Under the pieces are notes generated by a model. It was not told where the DNA came from. It saw only the letters and a program-made list of their open reading frames with translations, and searched no databases. The translations under genes and the position numbers were made by a program. From Bdellovibrio bacteriovorus (lineage in GTDB: Bacteria > Bdellovibrionota > Bdellovibrionia > Bdellovibrionales > Bdellovibrionaceae): DNA of 64,000 nucleotides. The stretch spans positions 3,705,538 to 3,769,537 of the forward strand of contig NZ_CP020946.1 in the NCBI RefSeq assembly GCF_002208115.1, given 5' to 3'. Shown piece after piece: positions 17,409 to 25,767 of the stretch; positions within the stretch are counted from its first letter, which is position 1, and each line of letters begins with the position of its first letter.

Positions 17409-18221
17409 TCAGATCCCGACGATGCGGCGGGCCTCTGCGCGATCAAAATAACTGAATCTGTCTTCAATCATCTTGGAAAGGTTTTCTCGGTCCACAACAG
17501 TTGCATGCAACAAACGAAGTGCTTTGAATTTTCCTTCAGAGAACGGGAATTCAGACACCACATCACCCAACTGAACCGCCTGCATTTCCGGTTTCTTTTT
17601 CAACCCGCGGTAAGAGGCCAGATAAGTTTCAATCACCGCAAACTTGTCTTCATCCCGGGAAGCTCTGTCGAGTTGTTCCAGCATCACGTCCGTTTTGATG
17701 GCGAAGAATCTTTTGGTCATCAGTTTGTTGACGTTATAAACCTCGATTTCGGCACCCGCAGGCATGAAGACCTGAATGCGCACATAACATCCGCCTTCAA
17801 GCTGCACGATTTCACGGTTGCTGGTGGCAATTGAACAAGAATAGCTGCCGCTACCGATTAGATCCAAAGTGGTGCCGTTGGGTCTTTCGTTCACCGAGCC
17901 CCAGGAAGCTGATTTCGCCCACACACGATAGATGCGCAAAAAGCCAGCGTCCGCCGGAAGATCCTTGGAATAGACAACTTCAACGTCATCATCAAAACCA
18001 AAGACGTTCACGTTGATCTTTTCATAGCCGTCCACGCGGAACTCAATGTCTTCAATGGAGGGATTGTATTTGGAAGGAATGGATGACCAGTTGATGCGAT
18101 TTTTTACGCTGGGCTTTCCGTTGGCGTTGTTGTTGCCATCTTTCGAACCACCGCCGCTGTCACAGCCTGCAAGCAAAGCCAAAGACATCAATGAAACACA
18201 GATCTTGAAAAGAACCGACAT
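17409..18221 (-). CDS. Lipoprotein with DUF4476-like C-terminus
   Basis: Start set at the ATG at 18221 with GAGGTG eight bases upstream. The signal peptide ends in the lipobox LLAGC, followed by a Gly/Ser/Asn-rich linker, so the protein is a lipoprotein. Middle residues about 50-165 look beta-rich (INVNVFGFDDDVEVVY). The last ~90 residues (MLEQLDRASRDEDKFAVIETYLAS ... FSYFDRAEARRIVG, in two parts) resemble the helical DUF4476 repeat, where short segments count through residues before a closing aromatic motif. Function unknown. Lies 42 bases upstream of dedA-like gene, same direction, probably cotranscribed. Confidence 0.75.
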   Translation of the reverse strand: MSVLFKICVSLMSLALLAGCDSGGGSKDGNNNANGKPSVKNRINWSSIPSKYNPSIEDIEFRVDGYEKINVNVFGFDDDVEVVYSKDLPADAGFLRIYRVWAKSASWGSVNERPNGTTLDLIGSGSYSCSIATSNREIVQLEGGCYVRIQVFMPAGAEIEVYNVNKLMTKRFFAIKTDVMLEQLDRASRDEDKFAVIETYLASYRGLKKKPEMQAVQLGDVVSEFPFSEGKFKALRLLHATVVDRENLSKMIEDRFSYFDRAEARRIVGI

Positions 18222-18345
18222 AGTGATCACCTCATTGTTTTGAAGTCCGAATCACATCAAGTCACAGCCGCAAACGCAATAGGAAAGCAGGTTCCGGGGA
18301 AAACATTATTCAGTTTTACAGGATTTTTTGGGGAAGAAACCTAAA

Positions 18346-18435
18346 TGGCGGAGAGTGAGGGATTCGAACCCTCGAGCCCCGCGAAGGGCTGCCAGTTTTC
18401 AAGACTGGTGTATTCAACCGCTCTACCAACTCTCC
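18346..18435 (-). tRNA. tRNA-Ser (anticodon UGA)
   Basis: Complete serine-type cloverleaf on the minus strand: acceptor GGAGAGT/ACTCTCC, anticodon stem CCAGT/ACTGG with loop CTTGAAA (anticodon TGA), long variable arm (GCAGCCCTTCGCGGGGCT), T-arm GAGGGTTCGAATCCCTC and encoded CCA. It lies 96 bases downstream of serS in the same direction. Confidence 0.96.
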
Positions 18436-18488
18436 GTCGACCGTTTTATGGGTTTTGACGAGAGTATTCAAGCAGTTGTTTCCATGAC

Positions 18489-18516
18489 GCAGCATGAGGT
18501 CGCCGCCTCATGCTGC
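18489..18516 (-). terminator. Strong hairpin between serS and tRNA-Ser
   Basis: GCAGCATGAGG (18489-18499) and CCTCATGCTGC (18506-18516) form a perfect 11-bp stem with a 6-base loop, 15 bases after the serS stop. There is no T-run, so it may be a processing or stability element, or a weak terminator. Confidence 0.5.
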
Positions 18517-18531
18517 CTGGATTTAAAGGAC

Positions 18532-19827
18532 TTACTTACGAATCTCGGTACGGCCGCCCATATAAGGCTGCAAAGCCTTTGGAATGCCCACGGAACCGTC
18601 TTCACGCTGGTAGTTTTCCAGGATGGCCACCAAGGTTCTTCCCACCGCCAAGGCAGAGCCGTTCAGGGTGTGAACGAACTGAGGTTTACCACCCGCACTG
18701 CGGAAACGAATGTTCGCGCGACGAGCCTGGAAATCTTCGAAGTTAGAGCAAGAGCTGATCTCACGATACGCATTCTGACCCGGCAACCATACTTCCAGAT
18801 CATAAGTTTTCGCAGATCCAAAGCCCATGTCCCCGGTGCACAGAAGCACACGGCGGAACGGAAGCTCCAGATCCATCAGGATCTGTTCAGCGTGGGAGGT
18901 CAATGCCTCGTGAACTTCATGGGACTTGTCCGGATGAGCAAATACCATCAATTCAACCTTGTCGAACTGGTGCTGACGAATCAGACCTTTGGTGTCGCGA
19001 CCGGCAGACCCGGCTTCAGAACGGAAACACGGAGAATACGCACAGAAGCTTTGTGGCAGATCTTTTTCATCCAAGATCTCGTTGTTGTAGTAATTCGTCA
19101 CCGGCACTTCCGCGGTTGGAATCAGATACAAGTCTGAACCTTCCAGATGGAAAACGTCCTCTTTGAATTTCGGGAAGTTCCCGGTGCCCAGCAAACTGTT
19201 GCTGTTCACCATGAACGGAGGAATCATTTCGGTGTAACCATGTTTCATGGAGTGTTTGTCCATCATGAACTGGATCAGCGCGCGCTCCATTTGCGCCGCC
19301 GCCCCTTTCAGGAAGGCAAAACGAGTGCCGGTGGTTTTACCAGCACGCTCGAAATCAATAATGTTCAGCGCTTCACCCAGTTCCCAGTGTTCTTTCGCTT
19401 TGAAAGCAAACTGGGTCGGAGTGCCAACAACTTTGATCTCTTTATTGTCTTTTTCAGAAGAACCCACTGGCACAGAAGAGTGCGGCTTGTTCGGAATCAC
19501 CAACGCCAGGTTCGTCACCTGCTGATCGGCTTCCGCAGCCTTGGCTTCAAGCTCTTTCACCTGGGTTTTCAGAACGTCGACTTCCGCCAAAATAGCAGAA
19601 GCGTCTCCGCCTTCGCGTTTGATTTTACCGATCTCGCCGCTGAGTTTGTTTTGATTGGCTTTGGCTGTTTCTGCCAGAGTGATCAGTTCTTTACGCTTTT
19701 TATTAAGCTCCATGATTTGCTCAAGAACTTCGGTCGAAGCACCACGATTAACAAGACCCTGCTTGTATTCATCATAGTAAGAAGTTCCGTTTTCAGCTTT
19801 TTTCTCAAGAAGTTTAATATCAATCAT
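18532..19827 (-). CDS. serS: Seryl-tRNA synthetase
   Basis: A 431-residue class II synthetase that charges tRNA-Ser. The N-terminal ~110 residues form the long helical arm that recognises the variable arm of tRNA-Ser ([15 protein letters not shown]... region). The catalytic core shows motif 2 ([23 protein letters not shown], split here as [16 protein letters not shown] and LIRQHQF) and motif 3 ([18 protein letters not shown]). Length and motifs are normal. Notable context: a serine tRNA gene lies directly downstream. Confidence 0.98.
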   Translation of the reverse strand: MIDIKLLEKKAENGTSYYDEYKQGLVNRGASTEVLEQIMELNKKRKELITLAETAKANQNKLSGEIGKIKREGGDASAILAEVDVLKTQVKELEAKAAEADQQVTNLALVIPNKPHSSVPVGSSEKDNKEIKVVGTPTQFAFKAKEHWELGEALNIIDFERAGKTTGTRFAFLKGAAAQMERALIQFMMDKHSMKHGYTEMIPPFMVNSNSLLGTGNFPKFKEDVFHLEGSDLYLIPTAEVPVTNYYNNEILDEKDLPQSFCAYSPCFRSEAGSAGRDTKGLIRQHQFDKVELMVFAHPDKSHEVHEALTSHAEQILMDLELPFRRVLLCTGDMGFGSAKTYDLEVWLPGQNAYREISSCSNFEDFQARRANIRFRSAGGKPQFVHTLNGSALAVGRTLVAILENYQREDGSVGIPKALQPYMGGRTEIRK

Positions 19828-19858
19828 CTCAACGTCCTTTTAACAACTAACGCCCCAA

Positions 19859-20167
19859 TTAAGGTGCGACCAATATATACATGCGCAGAAGCATCGCCAC
19901 AAGCACACAGATCAAATCAAAAATTAAAATCTGACCAATGCTCCAGTTCGCCAGAAGTTTCATGATAACGGCCACAACCACCACCATGACAAAAAGCAGG
20001 GCAAATGTTCCGTACCCCACCAGCTCCTGGCCGATCAAAGCCAGCGTCAACCCCAGGAGCAACCCTGTGATCAATCGCAAACTGATATGAAAAAGTGAGA
20101 TTGTTGAAGACTTCACGCCCTCTTGTGCGCTGGAGGCAAGTCCTCTCATTTTATCGCCGATTCCCAT
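19859..20167 (-). CDS. Small inner-membrane protein
   Basis: A 102-residue protein with a charged N-terminus (about 20 residues, MGIGDKMRGLASSAQEGVKS) and three hydrophobic helices (about 25-45, 50-72, 78-98). No family recognised. It sits between the large TPR gene (27 bases upstream) and serS (31 bases downstream), all in the same direction, so it is probably part of one transcript. Confidence 0.7.
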   Translation of the reverse strand: MGIGDKMRGLASSAQEGVKSSTISLFHISLRLITGLLLGLTLALIGQELVGYGTFALLFVMVVVVAVIMKLLANWSIGQILIFDLICVLVAMLLRMYILVAP

Positions 20168-20194
20168 GGCTTAAATTCCTTCCGTTGTCCGTCC

Positions 20195-23092
20195 CTAGTT
20201 GCCCAGTCTCATGATTTTCGCTTCTATTTCAGCACGATCCAAAGCATTTGGCGAGAGGCCAAGATATTTATTGTAGGCCTGCGCCGCAGAGCGGGTGTCG
20301 CCCTTCATTTCGTAAATGGCCCCTTGCTCCCGGTAAATTTCGGCATAACCGCTTTCGCGGGCTGATGCCAGGGCCAGCATGTCTTCAGCCACATCCAAGG
20401 ATCCCGACTGACGGTAACACTGGGCGGACTTGACGTAAATATCCGCCCCTTGCGGACGAAGCTTCATGGCGGTGGAGTACTCTGCCGCACATTCGGCATA
20501 CTGACGGCGGGCCGTGAACACTTCCGCCGCCAAAATATAGGAATCAGCCACGTTCGGATTCAGCTTTTTTTCGGATTTGGAGGCTTCCAAAGCCGTCGCA
20601 AAATCCCCCGAAGCAAACGCCGCCTTGCCAATATAATAGTGCGTGCGCGGGTAGTTGGCGTTCAGACGCTGCACCCGTTTAAACTGCTGGATGGCCTCCT
20701 CAAAACGGCTGGTTTCCAGATACAGTTTGCCGGCTTGGAACAAAGCCTCCCCATCGGTGGGATCCAAAACGGCGGCACTTAAGAACGCCTTCAAGGCTTT
20801 ATCATTCAGACCCAAAGCCTTTTCACTTTCACCCAGCCCCAGCCATGCTTTTTTATTGCGCGGATCTGCCTCGGCGACCTTTTCATAAATATCCTTGGCC
20901 TGGCTGTAGCGGTCTTCGGATTTATATACTTCCGCCAAAGCGATTCGATAGTCCAAGGTGTAGGAGAAGCGTTTGATCAGTTCGTTTAGATAAGTGATCC
21001 CGGAATCCACCCCGTTGGTTTGCGCCAGCATCTTGGCATAGGTGATCTGCGCTTCCGGATTGGTGGCATCAATTTCCACCGCCTTGGTGGCATAGCGAAT
21101 CGCATCTTTAGATGCATTTTCCTTACGCTCAATTTCCTTTTTGTTGATCGGCATGATCGAGCGGGCGAGCAGTCCGTTGGCTTTGGCCAACAAAATATAT
21201 GTATCAATGTCCCCGTCATAGGCCTTCGCCGCACGCAGAGCATAGTTCACAGTGCCCGGCATGTTGTTTTTGCGGAACTCCAACTGCGCCAATCCCCGCA
21301 AAACTTCATAGTTGTTTGGCGCAATTCTCATGGCGTTGGTCAGGATCTGCAAAGCCCCGACAAAGTCAAAACGCTGGGACATATAATCAGCCTGAAGCAC
21401 ATACGCGGACACCAGCTTCGGTTCGGCCTTGATCGCTTTATTCAACCACTCAATGGCTTCAAAGCTTTGATTCAGTTGCCACAAGGCCTTGGCCGCCTTC
21501 ATGGCCGCGGTTCCGTTTTTAGGGTCTGCCTCAAAAGCCGCTTTGAATTCAGCCTGCGCTGCCAGGAAGTCCCCTTGGCGCACGTACTGGTCACCCAAGT
21601 ACAGCAATTCATTGTTACGGCCTTTTTCGCCCTTCACCTTGTCAGTACCCCCCAGACGAATCACCAACTGACGAAGCTCGCCGTTGTTGGGATTCAGTCC
21701 GAAGGCTTTCTGTGCGACTTCCAGGGCTTTCTTTTTCTCACCACGCAAGACAAAGATTTCAGCCAAAGCGCCGTAACCTTCCGCCTCAATCAAAGAGGGG
21801 ATGCGCCCCTTGGATTCCAAACCGGAATTCAAGAAAGCATAGGCGGTGTCAGATTTTTTAAAGCCATGGTATTCCACGATACCGGCAAAGACTTTGGCTT
21901 CTTTGTGTTTTGGATTTTTCGTCAGAACATTTCTCAGAATTCCCGCAGCCGAGGTGAAATCACCCTGATGATAAAGCGCCTGCGCCAAAGCCACCTGCGG
22001 ATGCAGCCACTTTTCCCAAAGCTGAGCCGCTTTTTCATAGTAAGGCACGGCATTCACGTAATCTTTTTCACCCGCCAAAAGCTCGGCTTTGAAATCATAA
22101 AGCACCGGAAGCAAAGAAAACGGCTCAGAGCCTTCCAGCGTGGCCTCGATGGTTCCTTTGGCTTCTTTGTATCGGCCCGCCGTCATCAGCTTCACGGATT
22201 CACACACCTGACCAAACGGGCTGATCACATTCAAGGCCCGGGTCGCTTGCGTGATCCCGGCGATGGTTTTAATATCCTGCGCATCCTGAACCGCGAACGG
22301 CCACAGCTCATAGTACACCACACAAAGCAGAGCGCGCACTTCGATGTTCATCGGCGCACCCTCAACAATGCTGACCAGTTTGTTCTGGGCTGCGACGTAG
22401 GATTCAAAAGTGTCCTGCTCCATCGCAAAAAGGGCTTCATTCAGCTTTTCTTTGATCTGCTGGTCTGAAAGCGTGGCTGTGGATTTTCCTGGCGCCAAAA
22501 GATGAATCTTGGAACCATCCGCAGGCCCGCTATCCCACAACAAGAACACGCCCAGAACAATCACTACCATTAAAATCAAGGCGGGGATTTTCAGGGATTT
22601 GGCGATCTCGCCTTTTTCCATGTTTTTGATATTGGAAAGTTCAATCACGGAATCAGACTTGGATTCCCCCGAGCTGACCGAGGCGATCTTCTGCGCTGGC
22701 GGAACATAGGCCGGTGTATCCAGCACATCAATTTGTTGCAGCAGCGGTTTTTGCGGTTGAACGTTGGCGAAGCTTTCCGGCGAAGGGGTGCTGCCGGTGT
22801 TCGTGTTGTTGCGCGGAGCTTTCGGTGCCTGCACGATCACGGTTTCAGCTTCCATCTTCTGGGCTTTTTTCGGATCGACGTCAACGACACCTTCCAGGGC
22901 TTCCAGAAGTTTGTCATAGAACGCTGGCTCTTTGGAAATCAGCGTCCACTGGCCATCGGGAAGTTTAGAAATCATCTCCTGACCGGAAAAGACACCCTCA
23001 CCAATCATTTTAAGAATGGCTTCGGTAGAGTAAGGTCCTTTGACCTGACCTTTTCTAGTTTTAACAACCCAAGTGACCTGAATGCGTGACAT
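20195..23092 (-). CDS. Membrane TPR-repeat protein with GYF_2-like N-terminus
   Basis: Start chosen at the ATG at 23092 (MSRIQVTWVVK), with AGGTG close upstream; the frame stays open 16 codons further. About 965 residues. Residues 5-70 resemble the GYF_2/DUF4339 fold (WVVKTRKGQVKGPYSTEAIL ... DGQWTLI), followed by a low-complexity linker, one membrane helix (about 170-190, LILMVVIVLGVFLLW) and then some 750 residues of tetratricopeptide repeats with typical W-L-G-Y-A-F-A-P spacing (e.g. FEADPKNGTAAMKAAKALWQ). Orientation predicts a cytoplasmic GYF-like domain and a periplasmic TPR array, suited to organising a protein complex. Partner unknown. Confidence 0.85.
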   Translation of the reverse strand: MSRIQVTWVVKTRKGQVKGPYSTEAILKMIGEGVFSGQEMISKLPDGQWTLISKEPAFYDKLLEALEGVVDVDPKKAQKMEAETVIVQAPKAPRNNTNTGSTPSPESFANVQPQKPLLQQIDVLDTPAYVPPAQKIASVSSGESKSDSVIELSNIKNMEKGEIAKSLKIPALILMVVIVLGVFLLWDSGPADGSKIHLLAPGKSTATLSDQQIKEKLNEALFAMEQDTFESYVAAQNKLVSIVEGAPMNIEVRALLCVVYYELWPFAVQDAQDIKTIAGITQATRALNVISPFGQVCESVKLMTAGRYKEAKGTIEATLEGSEPFSLLPVLYDFKAELLAGEKDYVNAVPYYEKAAQLWEKWLHPQVALAQALYHQGDFTSAAGILRNVLTKNPKHKEAKVFAGIVEYHGFKKSDTAYAFLNSGLESKGRIPSLIEAEGYGALAEIFVLRGEKKKALEVAQKAFGLNPNNGELRQLVIRLGGTDKVKGEKGRNNELLYLGDQYVRQGDFLAAQAEFKAAFEADPKNGTAAMKAAKALWQLNQSFEAIEWLNKAIKAEPKLVSAYVLQADYMSQRFDFVGALQILTNAMRIAPNNYEVLRGLAQLEFRKNNMPGTVNYALRAAKAYDGDIDTYILLAKANGLLARSIMPINKKEIERKENASKDAIRYATKAVEIDATNPEAQITYAKMLAQTNGVDSGITYLNELIKRFSYTLDYRIALAEVYKSEDRYSQAKDIYEKVAEADPRNKKAWLGLGESEKALGLNDKALKAFLSAAVLDPTDGEALFQAGKLYLETSRFEEAIQQFKRVQRLNANYPRTHYYIGKAAFASGDFATALEASKSEKKLNPNVADSYILAAEVFTARRQYAECAAEYSTAMKLRPQGADIYVKSAQCYRQSGSLDVAEDMLALASARESGYAEIYREQGAIYEMKGDTRSAAQAYNKYLGLSPNALDRAEIEAKIMRLGN

Positions 23093-23297
23093 AGACACCT
23101 GATTATACAAAGGTTTTTTGACAAAGGTTACGACCCTCATGGGGGTGTCTCAAGGTCTGTGCTTTAGTCAAGGAAGCTGGTTCCAGAATAGAACCTAAAA
23201 CCCATTATGGAATTACCCCTGGTTCCGATTTGAGTGCTTAAGTCGAGCCTGGCCGACCTCAGATCGAATTAAATGCACTTTCAGGACTGTCTCATAT

Positions 23298-23313
23298 TGG
23301 CACACGGTTTGCT
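23298..23313 (+). promoter_or_regulatory. Sigma-54 (RpoN) promoter
   Basis: TGGCAC, 5 bases, TTGCT matches the sigma-54 -24/-12 consensus exactly, with GG at 23299-23300 and GC at 23311-23312 (correct spacing). The predicted start is near 23324, giving a leader of about 29 bases before the GTG start at 23353. Enhancer sites were not identified. Confidence 0.7.
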
Positions 23314-23352
23314 TTATAGGACATCGTAAGTTCGTGATTTGGGGAGTAAGTA

Positions 23353-23751
23353 GTGATTCGTAACGCTTTGATTGCAGCATACATCTTGGTAGTACTGGCG
23401 ATTTCCGCGGTAGCACGTGCTGGTGTTTTGCCAAACAATGCAATGGGCGAAGAAGTCGGTGTTTCCGATCTTCAAAACTACAACTTCAAAACTCACACAG
23501 GTGAAATCGTGGCTTTGGCTGACGGCTCTCTCGTTTTGGCGATGGCTGACCAGCAAACATTCTTCCTTTTGAAGTCACAAATCGACCTGACTCCTTACAT
23601 TGGTTTTAAAGTTATGATGAGCGGTATTGAACTTGAACATCAACTTGCTCCCAATTTTGAGCTGGAAACTGTGGACCCCCTCCCTGGTTTCGGCTTCGGG
23701 AACAAAACGGTCGTCTTCTTTGTGTTTGGTATCAGCGAGGTTACTCAGTAA
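23353..23751 (+). CDS. Small exported protein under a sigma-54 promoter
   Basis: A 132-residue protein starting at a GTG with GGGGAG seven bases upstream. The first ~23 residues (MIRNALIAAYILVVLAISAVARA) form a signal peptide or anchor. The rest is compact, acidic and probably beta-rich (EIVALADGSLVLAMADQQTF), and contains no cysteines. No family recognised. A consensus sigma-54 promoter lies upstream and two strong terminators in tandem follow, so it is an isolated, tightly bounded transcription unit that needs an enhancer-binding activator for expression. Confidence 0.8.
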   Translation: MIRNALIAAYILVVLAISAVARAGVLPNNAMGEEVGVSDLQNYNFKTHTGEIVALADGSLVLAMADQQTFFLLKSQIDLTPYIGFKVMMSGIELEHQLAPNFELETVDPLPGFGFGNKTVVFFVFGISEVTQ

Positions 23752-23762
23752 TCTCAATCATG

Positions 23763-23804
23763 AGTCTCAGCCCCATCCCCTCCGCGGGCTGAGACTGTTT
23801 TTTT
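23763..23804 (+). terminator. Terminator (first of two)
   Basis: AGTCTCAGCCC (23763-23773) pairs with GGGCTGAGACT (23786-23796), followed by seven T. Eleven bases after the stop codon. Confidence 0.9.
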
Positions 23805-23810
23805 CTCTTA

Positions 23811-23852
23811 AAAAGGCCTGCGGATCCCCCTCCTTGCAGGCCTTTTCTTTTT
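23811..23852 (+). terminator. Terminator (second of two)
   Basis: AAAAGGCCTGC (23811-23821) pairs with GCAGGCCTTTT (23836-23846), with further T after it. Only 6 bases beyond the first terminator's T-run; the A-run on its left lets it work on the minus strand too. Confidence 0.9.
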
Positions 23853-23893
23853 TAAAAGTTCAAAAAATCGAAGTTAAGTGCCATGGTTGATTT

Positions 23894-24796
23894 ATGAAAT
23901 CACTCATCGCTGTTTTTGCAATCCTGATCATTCCCGGCTTCGCACAGTCCACCGAAGTTGCCATCACCATGGACGACTTTAATGTGCATGAAGAAACCCA
24001 CCTTCCTGCGGAAAAAAGAAACGAAGCCATCTTAGCGGCCCTGAAAAAACATAAAATCAAAGCCGCCCTTTTTGTGACGTGCAAACACCTGAAATCCCCG
24101 CGGGACGAAAAGCTGCTGGCGGAATGGTCCAACCAGGGACACCTGATCGGCAATCACACCGTGAACCACAATCGCTTCGACGCCAAGGTCAGCGTCAGTG
24201 ACGAGATTGCCGAAATCCAGCAATGCGATGAGCAGCTGAAATCCCAGAAGAACTTTGAAAAGATCTTCCGCTTCCCGATGCTGGCAGAAGGGGACACCGC
24301 CGAAAAGCGCGATGCGGTTCGCGACTGGATGAAGAAGAACTCCTATCGCAATGGACACGTGACCATTGATGCTTCGGACTGGTATGTGGACCGCCGCCTG
24401 CGCGACAAACTTGCCACCGATCCTGATTTTGATCTTTCCAAATTCCGCGATTTTTACCTGGAGCACATGTGGGACCGCGCCCAGTATTACAATGATCTTT
24501 CCAAAAAAGTCCTGGGCCATGAGGTGAAGCACACTTTACTGGTTCACTATAATCTGGTGAATGCGCTTTTCCTGGATGATCTGATTGCGATGTTTAAAAA
24601 ACGCGGCTGGAAAGTGATCGATGCAAAAAAAGCCTTCAAAGATCCAGTCTTCACAAAGCTTCCCAACAGCATGCCTTCAGGACAAAGCCTGATCTGGGCG
24701 CTGGCGAAAGAAAGCGGAAAGCTCGAAGGTGAACTTCGTTATCCGGGTGAAAACGACACCTATGAAAAAGAAAAAATGGATGCTCTGGGTTTGTAA
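23894..24796 (+). CDS. Exported polysaccharide deacetylase (NodB-like, CE4)
   Basis: A 300-residue protein with signal peptide MKSLIAVFAILIIPGFAQS. NodB-domain motifs in order: TMDD (25-28), the metal-binding GNHTVNHN (His88, His92), RFPML (126-130), DASDWYVD (159-166) and LVHYN with His218. These support a metal-dependent deacetylase acting on N-acetylated sugars in the periplasm or outside. In Bdellovibrio, related enzymes deacetylate prey peptidoglycan; whether this one does is inference. The start codon has a poor ribosome site. Lies just after the tandem terminators, so it needs its own promoter. Confidence 0.9.
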   Translation: MKSLIAVFAILIIPGFAQSTEVAITMDDFNVHEETHLPAEKRNEAILAALKKHKIKAALFVTCKHLKSPRDEKLLAEWSNQGHLIGNHTVNHNRFDAKVSVSDEIAEIQQCDEQLKSQKNFEKIFRFPMLAEGDTAEKRDAVRDWMKKNSYRNGHVTIDASDWYVDRRLRDKLATDPDFDLSKFRDFYLEHMWDRAQYYNDLSKKVLGHEVKHTLLVHYNLVNALFLDDLIAMFKKRGWKVIDAKKAFKDPVFTKLPNSMPSGQSLIWALAKESGKLEGELRYPGENDTYEKEKMDALGL

Positions 24797-24929
24797 ATCC
24801 ACCTTCTGTTTCTGCTAATTTTTGGAACGCATGTGTTTACGCAGCCAATGGTTGCAGCAGTGATCTTTGTTTTGATTTGTTGTTGGTTGTCCCATTAGAT
24901 CTTTCAAAATTTTTTAGAAAGGTCTTTCA

Positions 24930-25724
24930 ATGAAGTTCATTTTTTCTCTTTTACTTGCTTCCACCTTCTCGTCTTTGGCTCACGCTGAAATCTGCGGCGG
25001 CACTGATGATCGCGCTCTTTCTTTCGACAGCAAGGTCGGCCGCCTGGTTAAAGACGGCGCCACTCAAGGCTGCACAGTGACTTTGGTCAGTGACAACTGT
25101 GTTGTGACGGTGGGGGCGTGTGCTTTGGACCGTGACTATGTCGAATTCAACGTTCCGGTATCCGTTGCCGGTGTCGCGCAGAAGTCTTCCCTGGAAGACC
25201 GTTACTATGTAGAAAAAGGCACGGAACGCCACAAAGCGGACGGCATTGGACATCAGTGGGCTGTGCTAAGACTGAAACCCAACGAAGTGACAGGCAAAAA
25301 TGCAGGGGCTGTTCAGGGCTTCTATCATATAGCGACGAAGAAATCCCAGAATAATGATCCTATTCGGGTGGTCAGCTATGGCTACGCTTTGAATGATCTT
25401 TATGACATCAAACACGGTGAAATGCCGGCCAATTCCAATCCGGAACAGATGCATTTTGCGCAGCAAGTGTCCCATGGAAAACTTGTGAAAGCGGGCATCT
25501 TCCTGATTCCTGAAATCATCGAACACGATGCCGACACTTCATATGGCAGTTGGGGCGCACCAGTGATCAACGAAAAGACCAATGAACTTGTCGGGATCAA
25601 CACTCACGGCGGTTGCCGCGCACAATACGTGGTGAAGGCGGGGGCTCGTTATACAAACTCTGGAACCTCCATCACCGGATCTTCCGCATTCAGTAAAGCC
25701 ATCAAAGCCTGTGTGGGGAAATAG
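24930..25724 (+). CDS. Trypsin-fold protein lacking all catalytic residues
   Basis: A 264-residue exported protein (signal peptide MKFIFSLLLASTFSSLAHA) with the layout of a chymotrypsin-like S1 protease, but the triad is gone. CVVTVGACAL has Ala63 where the catalytic His stands in the usual TAGHC; GIGHQWAVLRL has Gln109 in place of the Asp of DWAVLRL; YGSWGAPVINE has Trp208 in place of the nucleophilic Ser of GDSGGP. The structural cysteines and the THGGC end are kept, and the frame is intact, which argues against decay into a pseudogene. I infer a non-enzymatic binding or inhibitor role. ATG at 24930; ends at a terminator shared with murA. Confidence 0.8.
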   Translation: MKFIFSLLLASTFSSLAHAEICGGTDDRALSFDSKVGRLVKDGATQGCTVTLVSDNCVVTVGACALDRDYVEFNVPVSVAGVAQKSSLEDRYYVEKGTERHKADGIGHQWAVLRLKPNEVTGKNAGAVQGFYHIATKKSQNNDPIRVVSYGYALNDLYDIKHGEMPANSNPEQMHFAQQVSHGKLVKAGIFLIPEIIEHDADTSYGSWGAPVINEKTNELVGINTHGGCRAQYVVKAGARYTNSGTSITGSSAFSKAIKACVGK

Positions 25725-25737
25725 TTCGCAGAAATAA

Positions 25738-25766
25738 AAAAGGCTCCGTGAAGGAGCCTTTTCTTT
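25738..25766. terminator. Bidirectional terminator
   Basis: AAAAGGCTCC (25738-25747) pairs with GGAGCCTTTT (25753-25762) around a 5-base loop. It lies between the convergent trypsin-fold gene and murA and has T-runs on both strands. Confidence 0.9.
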
Positions 25767-25767
25767 C

